Shown one piece after another: positions 1 to 6,098 of a stretch of 14,205 bases of DNA (position 1 is the first letter of the stretch; the number at the start of each line of letters is the position of its first letter). The translations under genes and the position numbers were made by a program. Origin of the DNA: an uncultured Synergistaceae bacterium (GTDB taxonomy: Bacteria > Synergistota > Synergistia > Synergistales > Aminobacteriaceae); the NCBI GenBank assembly GCA_937870605.1, contig CALMZW010000336.1:1-14205 (forward strand), given 5' to 3'. The notes below the pieces were generated by a model. That model was not told where the DNA came from, made no database searches, and saw nothing but the letters and a program-made list of their open reading frames with translations.

Positions 1-175
1 AAGTCCCATGACTGCGATGTAGGCGCCCGAACTCCGGGTCGGCGATGAGGTCGTTCTCGTCGGCCGCCAGGGAACGGACGAGATCACGCCCGAAGAGATC
101 GCCGCAGTCAGGGGGACGATCAACTACGAGGTCCCCATAATGTTCTTGAAGCGGGTTCCCCGGGTCTATATCTGA
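1..175 (+). CDS. alr: Alanine racemase, 3' end only, frame broken near the window edge
   Basis: Codons 23-175 read APELRVGDEVVLVG, then GTINYEV and finally KRVPRVYI before TGA (173-175). This is the usual C-terminus of PLP-dependent alanine racemase, which makes D-alanine for peptidoglycan; the GDEV stretch and the closing RVPR are family hallmarks. The same frame has a TAG at 20-22. The bases just before it make better family sense one frame over: CDVG from TGC at 13-15 plus one, that is 13/16-24 in frame 1, resembles the [MV]xDV motif that precedes this segment. A 1-2 base indel around 12-28 therefore seems more likely than a true stop. It could be a sequence error at a contig end or a real mutation. 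No start codon suits the fragment, so the gene begins outside the window. Confidence 0.72.
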
Positions 176-194
176 TTTTTCGGGCGGCGCATGC

Positions 195-221
195 GGGCGG
201 CATGGAGCCGCCCTTTTTTTT
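195..221 (+). terminator. Rho-independent terminator after alr
   Basis: A perfect 7-bp GC stem, GGGCGGC (195-201) with GCCGCCC (207-213), closes a 5-base loop and is followed by eight T (214-221). It lies 20 bases past the racemase stop and separates that gene from the transketolase operon. Confidence 0.9.
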
Positions 222-258
222 CGCCCTGCGGGAATGGCGGCATGCAGGGAAGAAAGGC

Positions 259-264
259 TATAAT
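259..264 (+). promoter_or_regulatory. Candidate -10 box for the transketolase operon
   Basis: There is a perfect TATAAT about 36 bases before the transketolase ATG and 38 bases after the terminator. I see no good -35 hexamer at 16-18 bp and no extended TG, so the call rests on the -10 box and its position. A start site near 270 would leave a leader of about 30 bases containing the Shine-Dalgarno sequence at 282-290. Confidence 0.5.
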
Positions 265-299
265 ACAGGACATTGTTCTTCAGGGAGGAGATTTGATCG

Positions 300-2234
300 A
301 TGAAGGAACAGATACCCTCGCTTCGCGATTTTCCGGTCGAAGCGCTGTCGGAACAGCACATCCGCGTCTACCGCGACATTGCGAATCGTTGCAGAGGGCG
401 CATTCTGACGATGACGACCCGCGCGAAGAGCGGACACCCCGCAGGTTCCCTTTCCAGTCTCGAGATGACGCTGATGACCTACGCGGCAGCGAACGTCACT
501 CCGGCCGGGTCTCCGGATCGGGATTATGTCGTCGTCAGCCATGGACATACCTCCCCGGCGACGTACGCGGTGCTTGGCGAACTCGGTTTCTTCGATCCGG
601 AACAGACTGCGGCGCACTTTCGCGCATGCGGCAGCCCGTTCCAGGGGCATGTCGAGCGGTCGGTTCCCGGGATAGACTGGGGAAGCGGAAATCTCGGGCA
701 GGGGTTGTCCGCCGGGGTCGGCTACGCGCTGGCGCAGAGCCGCCGTCGTTCTCCGGGGCGCGTCTATGTTCTCATGGGCGACGGGGAGCAGACGAAGGGG
801 CAGGTCGCCGAGGCGAGAAGACTCGCGAAGCGTTTCAACCTTTCCGGACTGACCGCGCTGGTTGACCTCAATCACATCCAGATCTCCGGAAGGACGGAAG
901 ACGTCATGCCCGCCGATATCCGGCGTCTGTGGGAAGCGGACGGCTGGTCCGTCCTGGAGTGCGACGGCCATTCCCTCGAAGCGGTGTATTCCTCGCTGCG
1001 GCAGGCCGTTTCCGATGAGAGCCCGACGGTTATCCTGTGCCATACGCTGATGGGCAAGGGCGTGTCCTTCATGGAAGGCATTCCCGACTATCACGGAAAG
1101 GCCGCGAGCGTCGAGCTGTATCGCACGGGGATGAGCGAACTCGGACTCGACGCCGCGGAACTCGACCGGGCGATCGAGGAGCGGAAACGGACTCCCGTCC
1201 TGTTCCCGCATGTTCCCGTCATGCGACGGGAAATCGAAACCGGAGCGCCCCGGACATTCGACGCCGGATCGGCCGGCGATAACCGTTCGGCCTTCGGCAA
1301 GGCGCTGGCCGACGTGGGGATTCTGAACTACGGCGTTCCGGGGAGGAGCCCCATTCTCGTCTTCGACTGCGACCTTGCGGGATCCGTGAAGACGGATTCG
1401 TTCGCGAAGAATTGTCCCGAATGGTTCCTGCAATGCGGCATCCAGGAACACGCGGTCGCGACAGCCGCCGGAGCCGCCTCGCTTGCCGGCGTAACGACCG
1501 TATGGGCCGATTTCGGCGTTTTCGGGCTCTCCGAAGCCTATAACCAGCAGCGGCTGAACGATATCAACGGCACGGGGCTCAAGCTCGTCCTCACGCACGT
1601 CGGACTCGATGTCGGAGAGGACGGCATGACGCACCAGGCGATCGACTACGTCGGCCTTCTGCGGAACATGTTCGGCTGGAAGCTTGTCGTTCCCGCGGAT
1701 CCCAACGAGACGGACCGCGCTGTCCGATGGGCCCTGGCCGAGCCGGGCAACGTCTGCATCGCGATGGGACGAAGCAAGGCGCCCGTGATCACGACGAGAG
1801 AAGGTCTCCCGGTCTTCGCGACCGACGACGGTTTCCGTTACGGGAAGGCTGCGCGGGTCCGCAGCGGTTCGGACGGCGCGATTCTGGCGCTCGGCGCCAT
1901 GACGAACGTCGCGCTTCAGGTATCCGACGCCCTGCGCGAACAGGGCCGTTCGATCGCCGTTTACGGGATTTCGTCGCCTCTCGCCGCCGATGACGCGGCG
2001 CTTCGCGACGCCGCAGCGACGGGACGGGTTCTCACCGTCGAGGATCACAACGTACGGAGCGGCATGGGAAGCATCGTGAGCGCGCGCATGATGGAGCTTG
2101 GGCTTTCATGCCGCGTCTCGAACCTCGGCGTTTCGCGGTACGGCGAGTCGGGAGCCTCACCCGACGTGTACGCGGCGATGGGGCTGGACGTCGCCGGAGT
2201 GTCCGGAGCGCTGCTTCGACTCTTCGCGGAGTGA
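300..2234 (+). CDS. tkt: Transketolase, single chain of the type usually split in two subunits
   Basis: A 644-residue thiamine-diphosphate enzyme that moves two-carbon ketol units between sugar phosphates in the non-oxidative pentose phosphate pathway, in the cytoplasm. The N-terminal half (about 1-275) has SGHPAG (44-49), HGHTSP (81-86), GNLGQG (130-135), the cofactor motif GDGEQTKGQ (160-168) with N191, and MGKGVSF (251-257). The C-terminal half (about 325-644) has GIQEHAV (380-386), with E383 as the expected catalytic glutamate, and DGMTHQ (441-446). The wording (AKSGHPAGSLS, HGHTSPATYA, KGVSFME) is closest to the N subunit of two-subunit transketolases, here joined to the C subunit by a linker at roughly 280-325. 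Start: ATG 300 with AGGGAGGAG at 282-290. Its TGA overlaps the GTG start of queH. DXS is less likely given these motifs. Confidence 0.93.
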   Translation: MKEQIPSLRDFPVEALSEQHIRVYRDIANRCRGRILTMTTRAKSGHPAGSLSSLEMTLMTYAAANVTPAGSPDRDYVVVSHGHTSPATYAVLGELGFFDPEQTAAHFRACGSPFQGHVERSVPGIDWGSGNLGQGLSAGVGYALAQSRRRSPGRVYVLMGDGEQTKGQVAEARRLAKRFNLSGLTALVDLNHIQISGRTEDVMPADIRRLWEADGWSVLECDGHSLEAVYSSLRQAVSDESPTVILCHTLMGKGVSFMEGIPDYHGKAASVELYRTGMSELGLDAAELDRAIEERKRTPVLFPHVPVMRREIETGAPRTFDAGSAGDNRSAFGKALADVGILNYGVPGRSPILVFDCDLAGSVKTDSFAKNCPEWFLQCGIQEHAVATAAGAASLAGVTTVWADFGVFGLSEAYNQQRLNDINGTGLKLVLTHVGLDVGEDGMTHQAIDYVGLLRNMFGWKLVVPADPNETDRAVRWALAEPGNVCIAMGRSKAPVITTREGLPVFATDDGFRYGKAARVRSGSDGAILALGAMTNVALQVSDALREQGRSIAVYGISSPLAADDAALRDAAATGRVLTVEDHNVRSGMGSIVSARMMELGLSCRVSNLGVSRYGESGASPDVYAAMGLDVAGVSGALLRLFAE

Positions 2235-2728
2235 CGCAGGCCGTTCTGCTGCACGTCTGCTGCGGCCCCGACGCGACCGTCCCTCTCCCTTCGCTTGCGG
2301 AGGAAGGGTATCGGGTCGTCGGGTACTTCAACGGGAACAACATTCATCCGGAAGAGGAATACCGTCGACGCCGCGGCGCCGTCGAAACGGTCTTCGCAGT
2401 GAGCGAGGCCACCGTCCTCTTCCCGGATTACGATCCGGCATCCTGGGACAGCGCGGTCAGGGGCTGCGAAGACGAACCGGAAGGCGGGGCCAGATGTGTG
2501 CGCTGCTTTCGGGAGCAGCTTTTCAAGGCGTCCCGGGCGGCCGTATCCGAAGGGTGCGGGTTCCTGTGCACGACGTTGACAATCAGTCCGCATAAGGATC
2601 CGGACCGCATCAACGCGATCGGATCGGACGTCGCGCGCGCGGCTGGTCTTGTTTGGCTCTCGCGCGTCTTCCGGAAGACCGGCGGCGTCTTGACATCGGT
2701 GGAATGCAGCAAACGGCGGAAGCTCTAG
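2231..2728 (+). CDS. queH: Epoxyqueuosine reductase QueH, cut short by an in-frame TAG
   Basis: QueH (DUF208 family) carries out the last step of queuosine synthesis, reducing epoxyqueuosine in the tRNA anticodon to queuosine. It is an iron-sulfur alternative to cobalamin-dependent QueG. Visible motifs are the vicinal LLHVCCGP (C10, C11), NIHPEEEY (37-44), DEPEGGARCVRCF (81-93, with C89 and C92) and TISPHKD (117-123). The frame meets TAG (2726-2728) at codon 166, where the family has LYRQ.YCGC. The conserved Tyr is replaced by the stop, so the product lacks the C-terminal Cys-Gly-Cys, which is conserved and expected to help bind the cluster. The same frame stays open past the TAG. Start: GTG 2231 overlaps the tkt TGA (GTGA) and puts the CC motif at the usual position; a longer reading from 2108 would lie inside tkt. 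The product is probably inactive unless the TAG is read through or is a base error. Confidence 0.85.
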   Translation: MTQAVLLHVCCGPDATVPLPSLAEEGYRVVGYFNGNNIHPEEEYRRRRGAVETVFAVSEATVLFPDYDPASWDSAVRGCEDEPEGGARCVRCFREQLFKASRAAVSEGCGFLCTTLTISPHKDPDRINAIGSDVARAAGLVWLSRVFRKTGGVLTSVECSKRRKL

Positions 2729-2785
2729 CGCCAGAACTACTGCGGGTGCCGCTACAGCCTCAGGGGAGATGAAGACCGGGAATGA
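2726..2785 (+). other. queH: Amber codon and intact in-frame 3' remainder of queH
   Basis: After TAG 2726-2728 the same frame encodes RQNYCGCRYSLRGDEDRE and ends at TGA 2783-2785. RQNYCGC is the conserved C-terminus of QueH, so only one codon separates this from a normal 184-residue protein. The true stop forms an ATGA overlap with the next gene (ATG 2782), as at the neighbouring junctions, so the original gene clearly ran to 2785. TAC or TAT to TAG is a single-base change. Confidence 0.85.
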
Positions 2786-3801
2786 AGGACGATGGAAATA
2801 CGCTTGTCGGGAAGTTGCCGCCGAATCTTCTGGAGCGGGCGGTGTTTCGCCATCGCGGGGCGACGCTTCCGGAAGTTCTGGTCGGCCCGGGAGTCGGCGA
2901 GGATGCGTCGCTTATCCGTTGGGGAAACGCGCCGTTCCTTGCGGTTTCTTCCGATCCGATCGTGGGCGCGAGCAAAGGCGCCGGAAAGCTGCTCGTGCAT
3001 ATCAACGCGAACGACATCGCGTGCAAGGGCGGCGATCCGCTGTATTTCGTCGCGACGCTTATCATCCCCGCCGCTCTTGGAGTCGAATTCGTCGATTCCG
3101 TCATGTCCGAGATCTCGCAGGCGTGTTCGGACATCGGGGCGGCGGTCGTCGGAGGGCATACGGAGCTGACATCGAAATACGATCGTCCCGTCCTCGTCGG
3201 CGCGATGATTGGGCCCACGTCGTTCTGTTACAGAGCGACGGACATCGTTCCCGGAGATGTCGTGATCGCAACAAAGCATGTTGCGCTCGAGGGCATGTCG
3301 ATCCTCGCGCATGACCGTCCCGACCTTCTCGGCGCGATTCTTTCGGAAGAGGAGATCGCGGAGGTGCGTTCCTGGGCGTCGCAGATATCCGTTCTCGATG
3401 AAGCGCGCGTCCTGCGCGACATCGCGCGCTTCATGCACGATCCGACGGAGGGCGGACTCTTCGGAGGGCTGGCCGAGATCTGTCGTCTGTGTGAACTCGA
3501 TGTATTGCTGGATCGGGAACGCGTCCCGCTTTCTCCCCTGACGGAACGTGTCCGGCGCGCCCTTGGTTTCGATGCGCACCACATGATTTCGTCAGGCGTG
3601 CTCGTCGCCGTGGCGCCGGCGGAACGCGAGGCGGAGGCGCTCCGTCGTCTTTCCGAATCGGGCATTCCGGCGCAGACGATCGGGCGCATGGTTCCGCAGG
3701 GGGCGGGAACATACCTTGGGGACGGAGAGGAACTGTGGAGGATCATAGATCTTCCCTCCCCGCCTCTCAATTCTGTTCATGGAGGAGCGGCAAACCGATG
3801 A
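2782..3801 (+). CDS. AIR synthase-related protein, HypE-like, role unknown
   Basis: A 339-residue member of the PurM/HypE/SelD/ThiL ATP-binding superfamily. The N-terminal domain shows GVGEDASLI (38-45 region), NDIACKGGDP (77-86) and GGHTE (124-128). The C-terminal domain shows HDPTEGGLFGGL (219-230), the glycine-rich segment of the AIRS C domain. HypE makes the cyanide ligand of NiFe hydrogenases using a C-terminal Cys in a PRIC-type ending. This protein ends NSVHGGAANR with no such Cys, and no hydrogenase or hyp gene is nearby, so a HypE role is unlikely; 'hydrogenase maturation factor' would be an over-call. ATP-dependent phosphorylation of a small substrate is a family-level inference. 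The start ATG overlaps the original queH stop (ATGA) and has only a distant AGGGGAG (2762-2768), consistent with coupling. Its own stop overlaps the aminopeptidase ATG. Confidence 0.82.
   Translation: MKDDGNTLVGKLPPNLLERAVFRHRGATLPEVLVGPGVGEDASLIRWGNAPFLAVSSDPIVGASKGAGKLLVHINANDIACKGGDPLYFVATLIIPAALGVEFVDSVMSEISQACSDIGAAVVGGHTELTSKYDRPVLVGAMIGPTSFCYRATDIVPGDVVIATKHVALEGMSILAHDRPDLLGAILSEEEIAEVRSWASQISVLDEARVLRDIARFMHDPTEGGLFGGLAEICRLCELDVLLDRERVPLSPLTERVRRALGFDAHHMISSGVLVAVAPAEREAEALRRLSESGIPAQTIGRMVPQGAGTYLGDGEELWRIIDLPSPPLNSVHGGAANR
3781..3787 (+). promoter_or_regulatory. Shine-Dalgarno that sets the aminopeptidase start
   Basis: GGAGGAG lies 10 bases before ATG 3798, inside the end of the upstream gene. 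It favours ATG 3798 over the in-frame GTG at 3735, which would add 21 residues with no family resemblance. Confidence 0.8.
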
Positions 3802-4904
3802 ATCACGAAACGATATGGAGTCGCGTCGCGTCATTGCGCGAGCGGATGAGGACGATCGGACTGGATGCGTTCGCGATGATCGTGGTCGAACGCTCGAACT
3901 GGGAGGGAGCGTATTACATCTCAGGCTTTCGTGGTTCGAGTTCGGGGATCGTCATTACGCAGAGCGACGCCGTTCTGATTACGGACGGGCGGTATGCGAC
4001 GCAGTCGCGTTCGCAGTCGCCGTTCGATGTGCGCCTTCAGGGGCAGCGCTCCCTGACGGGCGCGATCCGCGCCGTGCTTGCGGATACGGGGTCTCTCCGG
4101 ATCGGATACGAATCCGACCGGATCAGCGTTCGCAAATTTGAGGAGTTGCGGTTGGAGAACGCTTCCGTCGAGTGGGTGGACGCGAGCGATGTGCTTCCGC
4201 TCCTTCGCCGGAAGAAGGATGCGGAGGAGATCGCGCTCATCCGCAAGGCGGCCGATTGTGCGCGGGACGCGTATCGAAAGGTTCTTTCCCGCGTTCACGA
4301 GGGAATGACCGAACTGGAGTTTTCGGCCGCGCTGGAATACGAGATCCGGTGCTGCGGCGCCGAGGGTGGGTGGGGCGACCACGGTTTCATTGTCGCTTCA
4401 GGGTCGCGGAGTGCGTTGCCCCACGGAATGGCGACCGACAAACCTCTCGCGAAGGGGGACTGGGTGACGGTCGATTACGGCGCGCGGGTCGAGGGGTACG
4501 TCTCCGATATCACGCGGAATTTCGCGATCGGCGAACCTCCTTCCAGAGTCAGGGAGATTGAAGATGTCCTCCTGCGGGCGCACGAGGCGGCCGCAGGGGC
4601 GATTCGTGCCGGAGTTTCCGGCCGCGAAGTCGACCTTGTCGCGCGCAAGGTCATTCAGGATGCGGGGTATGGAGAGTGCTTCATTCATGGCCTCGGGCAC
4701 GCCATCGGACTCGAGGTTCACGAGTCGCCGCGACTCTCTCCGATCTCCGCCGACATCCTGCAGGAAGGCGATGTGGTGACGGTGGAACCCGGGATCTACA
4801 TCGAGGGCTTCGGAGGGATGCGCATCGAAGACGATTACCTCGTCACCGCTTCCGGGGCCGAGCTTCTTACGGAGGATTTTGACCGGCGTCTGTCCGTGAT
4901 ATAA
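3798..4904 (+). CDS. Xaa-Pro aminopeptidase (M24B metallopeptidase)
   Basis: A 368-residue cytoplasmic dipeptidase/aminopeptidase that removes residues ahead of proline. The N-terminal creatinase-like domain spans about 1-135 (ISGFRGSSSG, ITDGRYATQS) and the pita-bread catalytic domain about 140-368. All five dinuclear-metal ligands are visible: D226 in VDYG, D237 in SDITR, H301 in GLGHAIG, E330 in VEPGIY and E344 in RIEDD. Length is normal for the short PepP/PepQ-like group; the sequence alone does not separate aminopeptidase P from prolidase. ATG 3798 overlaps the previous TGA (ATGA). The TAA stop (4902-4904) lies within the -10 box of the rubredoxin promoter. In an organism that also encodes an amino-acid binding protein, a role in peptide catabolism is plausible. 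Confidence 0.93.
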   Translation: MNHETIWSRVASLRERMRTIGLDAFAMIVVERSNWEGAYYISGFRGSSSGIVITQSDAVLITDGRYATQSRSQSPFDVRLQGQRSLTGAIRAVLADTGSLRIGYESDRISVRKFEELRLENASVEWVDASDVLPLLRRKKDAEEIALIRKAADCARDAYRKVLSRVHEGMTELEFSAALEYEIRCCGAEGGWGDHGFIVASGSRSALPHGMATDKPLAKGDWVTVDYGARVEGYVSDITRNFAIGEPPSRVREIEDVLLRAHEAAAGAIRAGVSGREVDLVARKVIQDAGYGECFIHGLGHAIGLEVHESPRLSPISADILQEGDVVTVEPGIYIEGFGGMRIEDDYLVTASGAELLTEDFDRRLSVI

Positions 4905-4905
4905 T
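4879..4905 (+). promoter_or_regulatory. Extended -10 promoter for rubredoxin
   Basis: TGATATAAT (4897-4905) is an extended -10 with a perfect TATAAT at 4900-4905. TTGACC at 4879-4884 is a possible -35 with a short 15-bp spacer. The box overlaps the aminopeptidase stop. A start site near 4911 would give a leader of about 40 bases. Confidence 0.72.
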
Positions 4906-4949
4906 CATTTGGTGGTTCAACGAACACTACCGACGAGGGGGCGATTGGA

Positions 4950-5111
4950 ATGAAGAAGTACGTTTGCACGGTATGCGGGTATGTCTATGATCCGGCCGAG
5001 GGAGATCCCGAAGCGGGAGTACAGCCGGGCACCCCTTTTGAAAGTCTGCCGGAGGAATGGGTCTGTCCTGTCTGTGCTGTCGGCAAGGATATGTTTGAAC
5101 CGGAAGAATAG
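4950..5111 (+). CDS. Rubredoxin
   Basis: A complete 53-residue rubredoxin, a small cytoplasmic electron carrier with one iron held by four cysteines. The ligands are C6 and C9 in CTVCGY and C39 and C42 in CPVC. The body has the usual YDPAEGDPE and LPEEWVCPVC wording and ends GKDMFEPEE, as classical anaerobe rubredoxins do. An alanine follows the second CxxC where glycine is usual, a mild change. Start: ATG 4950 with AGGGGG (4936-4941) 8 bases upstream. It has its own promoter and terminator, so it is probably made as a monocistronic transcript, with possible readthrough from the aminopeptidase. The partner is not evident here; in anaerobes, peroxide- or superoxide-reducing enzymes are common partners. 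Confidence 0.97.
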   Translation: MKKYVCTVCGYVYDPAEGDPEAGVQPGTPFESLPEEWVCPVCAVGKDMFEPEE

Positions 5112-5138
5112 TATCCAAAGCAAGATCTGACTGCGATG

Positions 5139-5163
5139 GGCCGCTCTCCGAGCGGCCTTTTTT
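5139..5163 (+). terminator. Rho-independent terminator after rubredoxin
   Basis: A perfect 8-bp stem, GGCCGCTC (5139-5146) with GAGCGGCC (5150-5157), has a 3-base loop and is followed by six T (5158-5163). It begins 27 bases past the rubredoxin stop. Confidence 0.95.
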
Positions 5164-5164
5164 C

Positions 5165-5192
5165 TTGACACCGCTCCGGAGCGGCGTATAAT
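5165..5192 (+). promoter_or_regulatory. Consensus sigma-70-type promoter of the binding-protein gene
   Basis: Both hexamers are perfect: TTGACA (5165-5170) and TATAAT (5187-5192), with a 16-bp spacer. The -35 begins two bases past the T-run of the rubredoxin terminator. The expected start site near 5199 leaves a leader of about 65 bases. The spacer is filled by a perfect palindrome, which is unusual for a strong promoter and suggests repressor control. Confidence 0.9.
5171..5184 (+). repeat. Perfect 14-bp palindrome in the promoter spacer, candidate operator
   Basis: CCGCTCCGGAGCGG equals its own reverse complement. It starts right after TTGACA and ends two bases before TATAAT. A dimeric repressor bound there would block polymerase. 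The arms repeat the CCGCTC/GAGCGG of the terminator stem 30 bases upstream. Operator function is inference; the palindrome is seen directly. Confidence 0.6.
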
Positions 5193-5247
5193 GACGATTG
5201 GCTGGAACTTAAGTTTCTTCTTGTTTGAAACATGAAAATAACTTCAT

Positions 5248-5254
5248 GGAGGTG
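5248..5254 (+). promoter_or_regulatory. Shine-Dalgarno that sets the binding-protein start
   Basis: GGAGGTG lies 9 bases before ATG 5264. It selects that ATG over the in-frame TTG 5225, ATG 5246 and GTG 5252. From ATG 5264 the protein opens directly with the signal peptide MKKTVLGLFL. Confidence 0.85.
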
Positions 5255-5263
5255 TCGTTGAGA

Positions 5264-6037
5264 ATGAAGAAGACGGTTCTTGGATTGTTTCTGCTCTGCG
5301 TCGCGCTTTCCGCATCGGTCGCCTGCGCCGCGGGATCGGCCCTGGATAAGGATGTCCTGAAAGTCGGAACGGAATCGACATTCCGCCCCTTCGAGTTCCG
5401 AAACGACAAGAACGAGATCGTCGGGTTCGATATCGACCTGATCAACGCCATAGGCGCGAAGCTCGGGAAGAAGATCGAAATCGTCGATACCGCATTCGAT
5501 TCCCTGATCCCGTCCCTGCTCACGAACAAGATCGACATCATCGCGGCGGGCATGAGCGCGACGGAAGAACGCGCTAAGAAGGTTTCGTTCTCGGAAACGT
5601 ACTATTCCACTCCGGATGCGATCGTCGTGAAGACCGAGAACACGAACCTCAAGGCGACGAAGGATCTCGAGGGAAAAATCGGAACCGTGCAGACGGGGAC
5701 CATCCAGGACAGCTTCCTGACCTCCGTGAAAGGCGTCAAGGAGATCAAGCGTTTTTCCAAGACCGACGACGCGCTGCTCGAAGTGCTTCTCGGACGCGCC
5801 GATTTCGCCGTCGTGGACAGTACCGTGACCGAGGACAACCTGAAGAACAACAAGAACTTCGTCGGAAAGCTCAAGGTGGCGTTCCTGGAGCAGATCTCAA
5901 AGACGGGAATGGCCCTTGCGATGAACAAAGAGGATACGAAACTCCAGGAAGCCGTCAACAAGGCGTTTGCGGAGCTCAAAAAAGAGGGGTTCTTCGAGAA
6001 ACTCGGGAAAAAGTGGGAACTGGCTTCGGCAAAATAG
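5264..6037 (+). CDS. Polar amino acid ABC transporter substrate-binding protein
   Basis: A 257-residue exported binding protein of the HisJ/GlnH-like family (SBP_bac_3) that captures an amino acid outside the membrane for an ABC importer. The N-terminus is a signal peptide: KK, a hydrophobic core at about 4-20, then SVACAAGS. C21 sits in a poor lipobox, with Ser rather than Leu at -3, so either signal peptidase I cleavage near A22/A23 or lipidation at C21 is possible. Family segments are KVGTESTFRPFEF (33-45), GFDIDLINAIGAKLG (54-68) and DIIAAGMSATEERAKKVSFS (91-110). The substrate cannot be read from sequence. No permease or ATPase gene is next to it. It has its own strong promoter and its own terminator, so it is a single-gene unit whose membrane partners must be elsewhere. 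Confidence 0.93.
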   Translation: MKKTVLGLFLLCVALSASVACAAGSALDKDVLKVGTESTFRPFEFRNDKNEIVGFDIDLINAIGAKLGKKIEIVDTAFDSLIPSLLTNKIDIIAAGMSATEERAKKVSFSETYYSTPDAIVVKTENTNLKATKDLEGKIGTVQTGTIQDSFLTSVKGVKEIKRFSKTDDALLEVLLGRADFAVVDSTVTEDNLKNNKNFVGKLKVAFLEQISKTGMALAMNKEDTKLQEAVNKAFAELKKEGFFEKLGKKWELASAK

Positions 6038-6051
6038 AACCGGAGGTTGAC

Positions 6052-6089
6052 AAGGGCCGGAACCCGTTTCGTGGGCTCCGGCCCTTTTT
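6052..6089 (+). terminator. Rho-independent terminator after the binding-protein gene
   Basis: A 10-bp stem, AAGGGCCGGA (6052-6061) with TCCGGCCCTT (6077-6086), has an inner CCC/GGG pairing in the loop and a T-run at 6085-6089. It lies between convergent genes. Read on the minus strand the hairpin is followed only by TTGTC, so it would be a weak terminator in that direction. Confidence 0.92.
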
Positions 6090-6098
6090 CGTCGCAAT

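Noticed and set aside
258..2048. Long open frame on the minus strand (about 596 codons) opposite transketolase
   Set aside because: It is a GC-rich shadow of a gene with strong family motifs on the + strand. The translation has no recognisable domain and there is no ribosome site.
2576..2604. TTGACA inside queH (2576-2581), and another at 2690-2695, as internal promoters
   Set aside because: No acceptable -10 lies 16-18 bp downstream of either one.
2726..2728. TAG as pyrrolysine or a recoded sense codon
   Set aside because: Several other genes here use TAG as their stop, the site is a conserved Tyr in QueH, and no pyl gene or recoding element is visible. Nonsense mutation or base error is simpler.
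6047..6075. TTGACA (6047-6052) before the binding-protein terminator
   Set aside because: There is no -10 at the right distance and it runs directly into the terminator stem.
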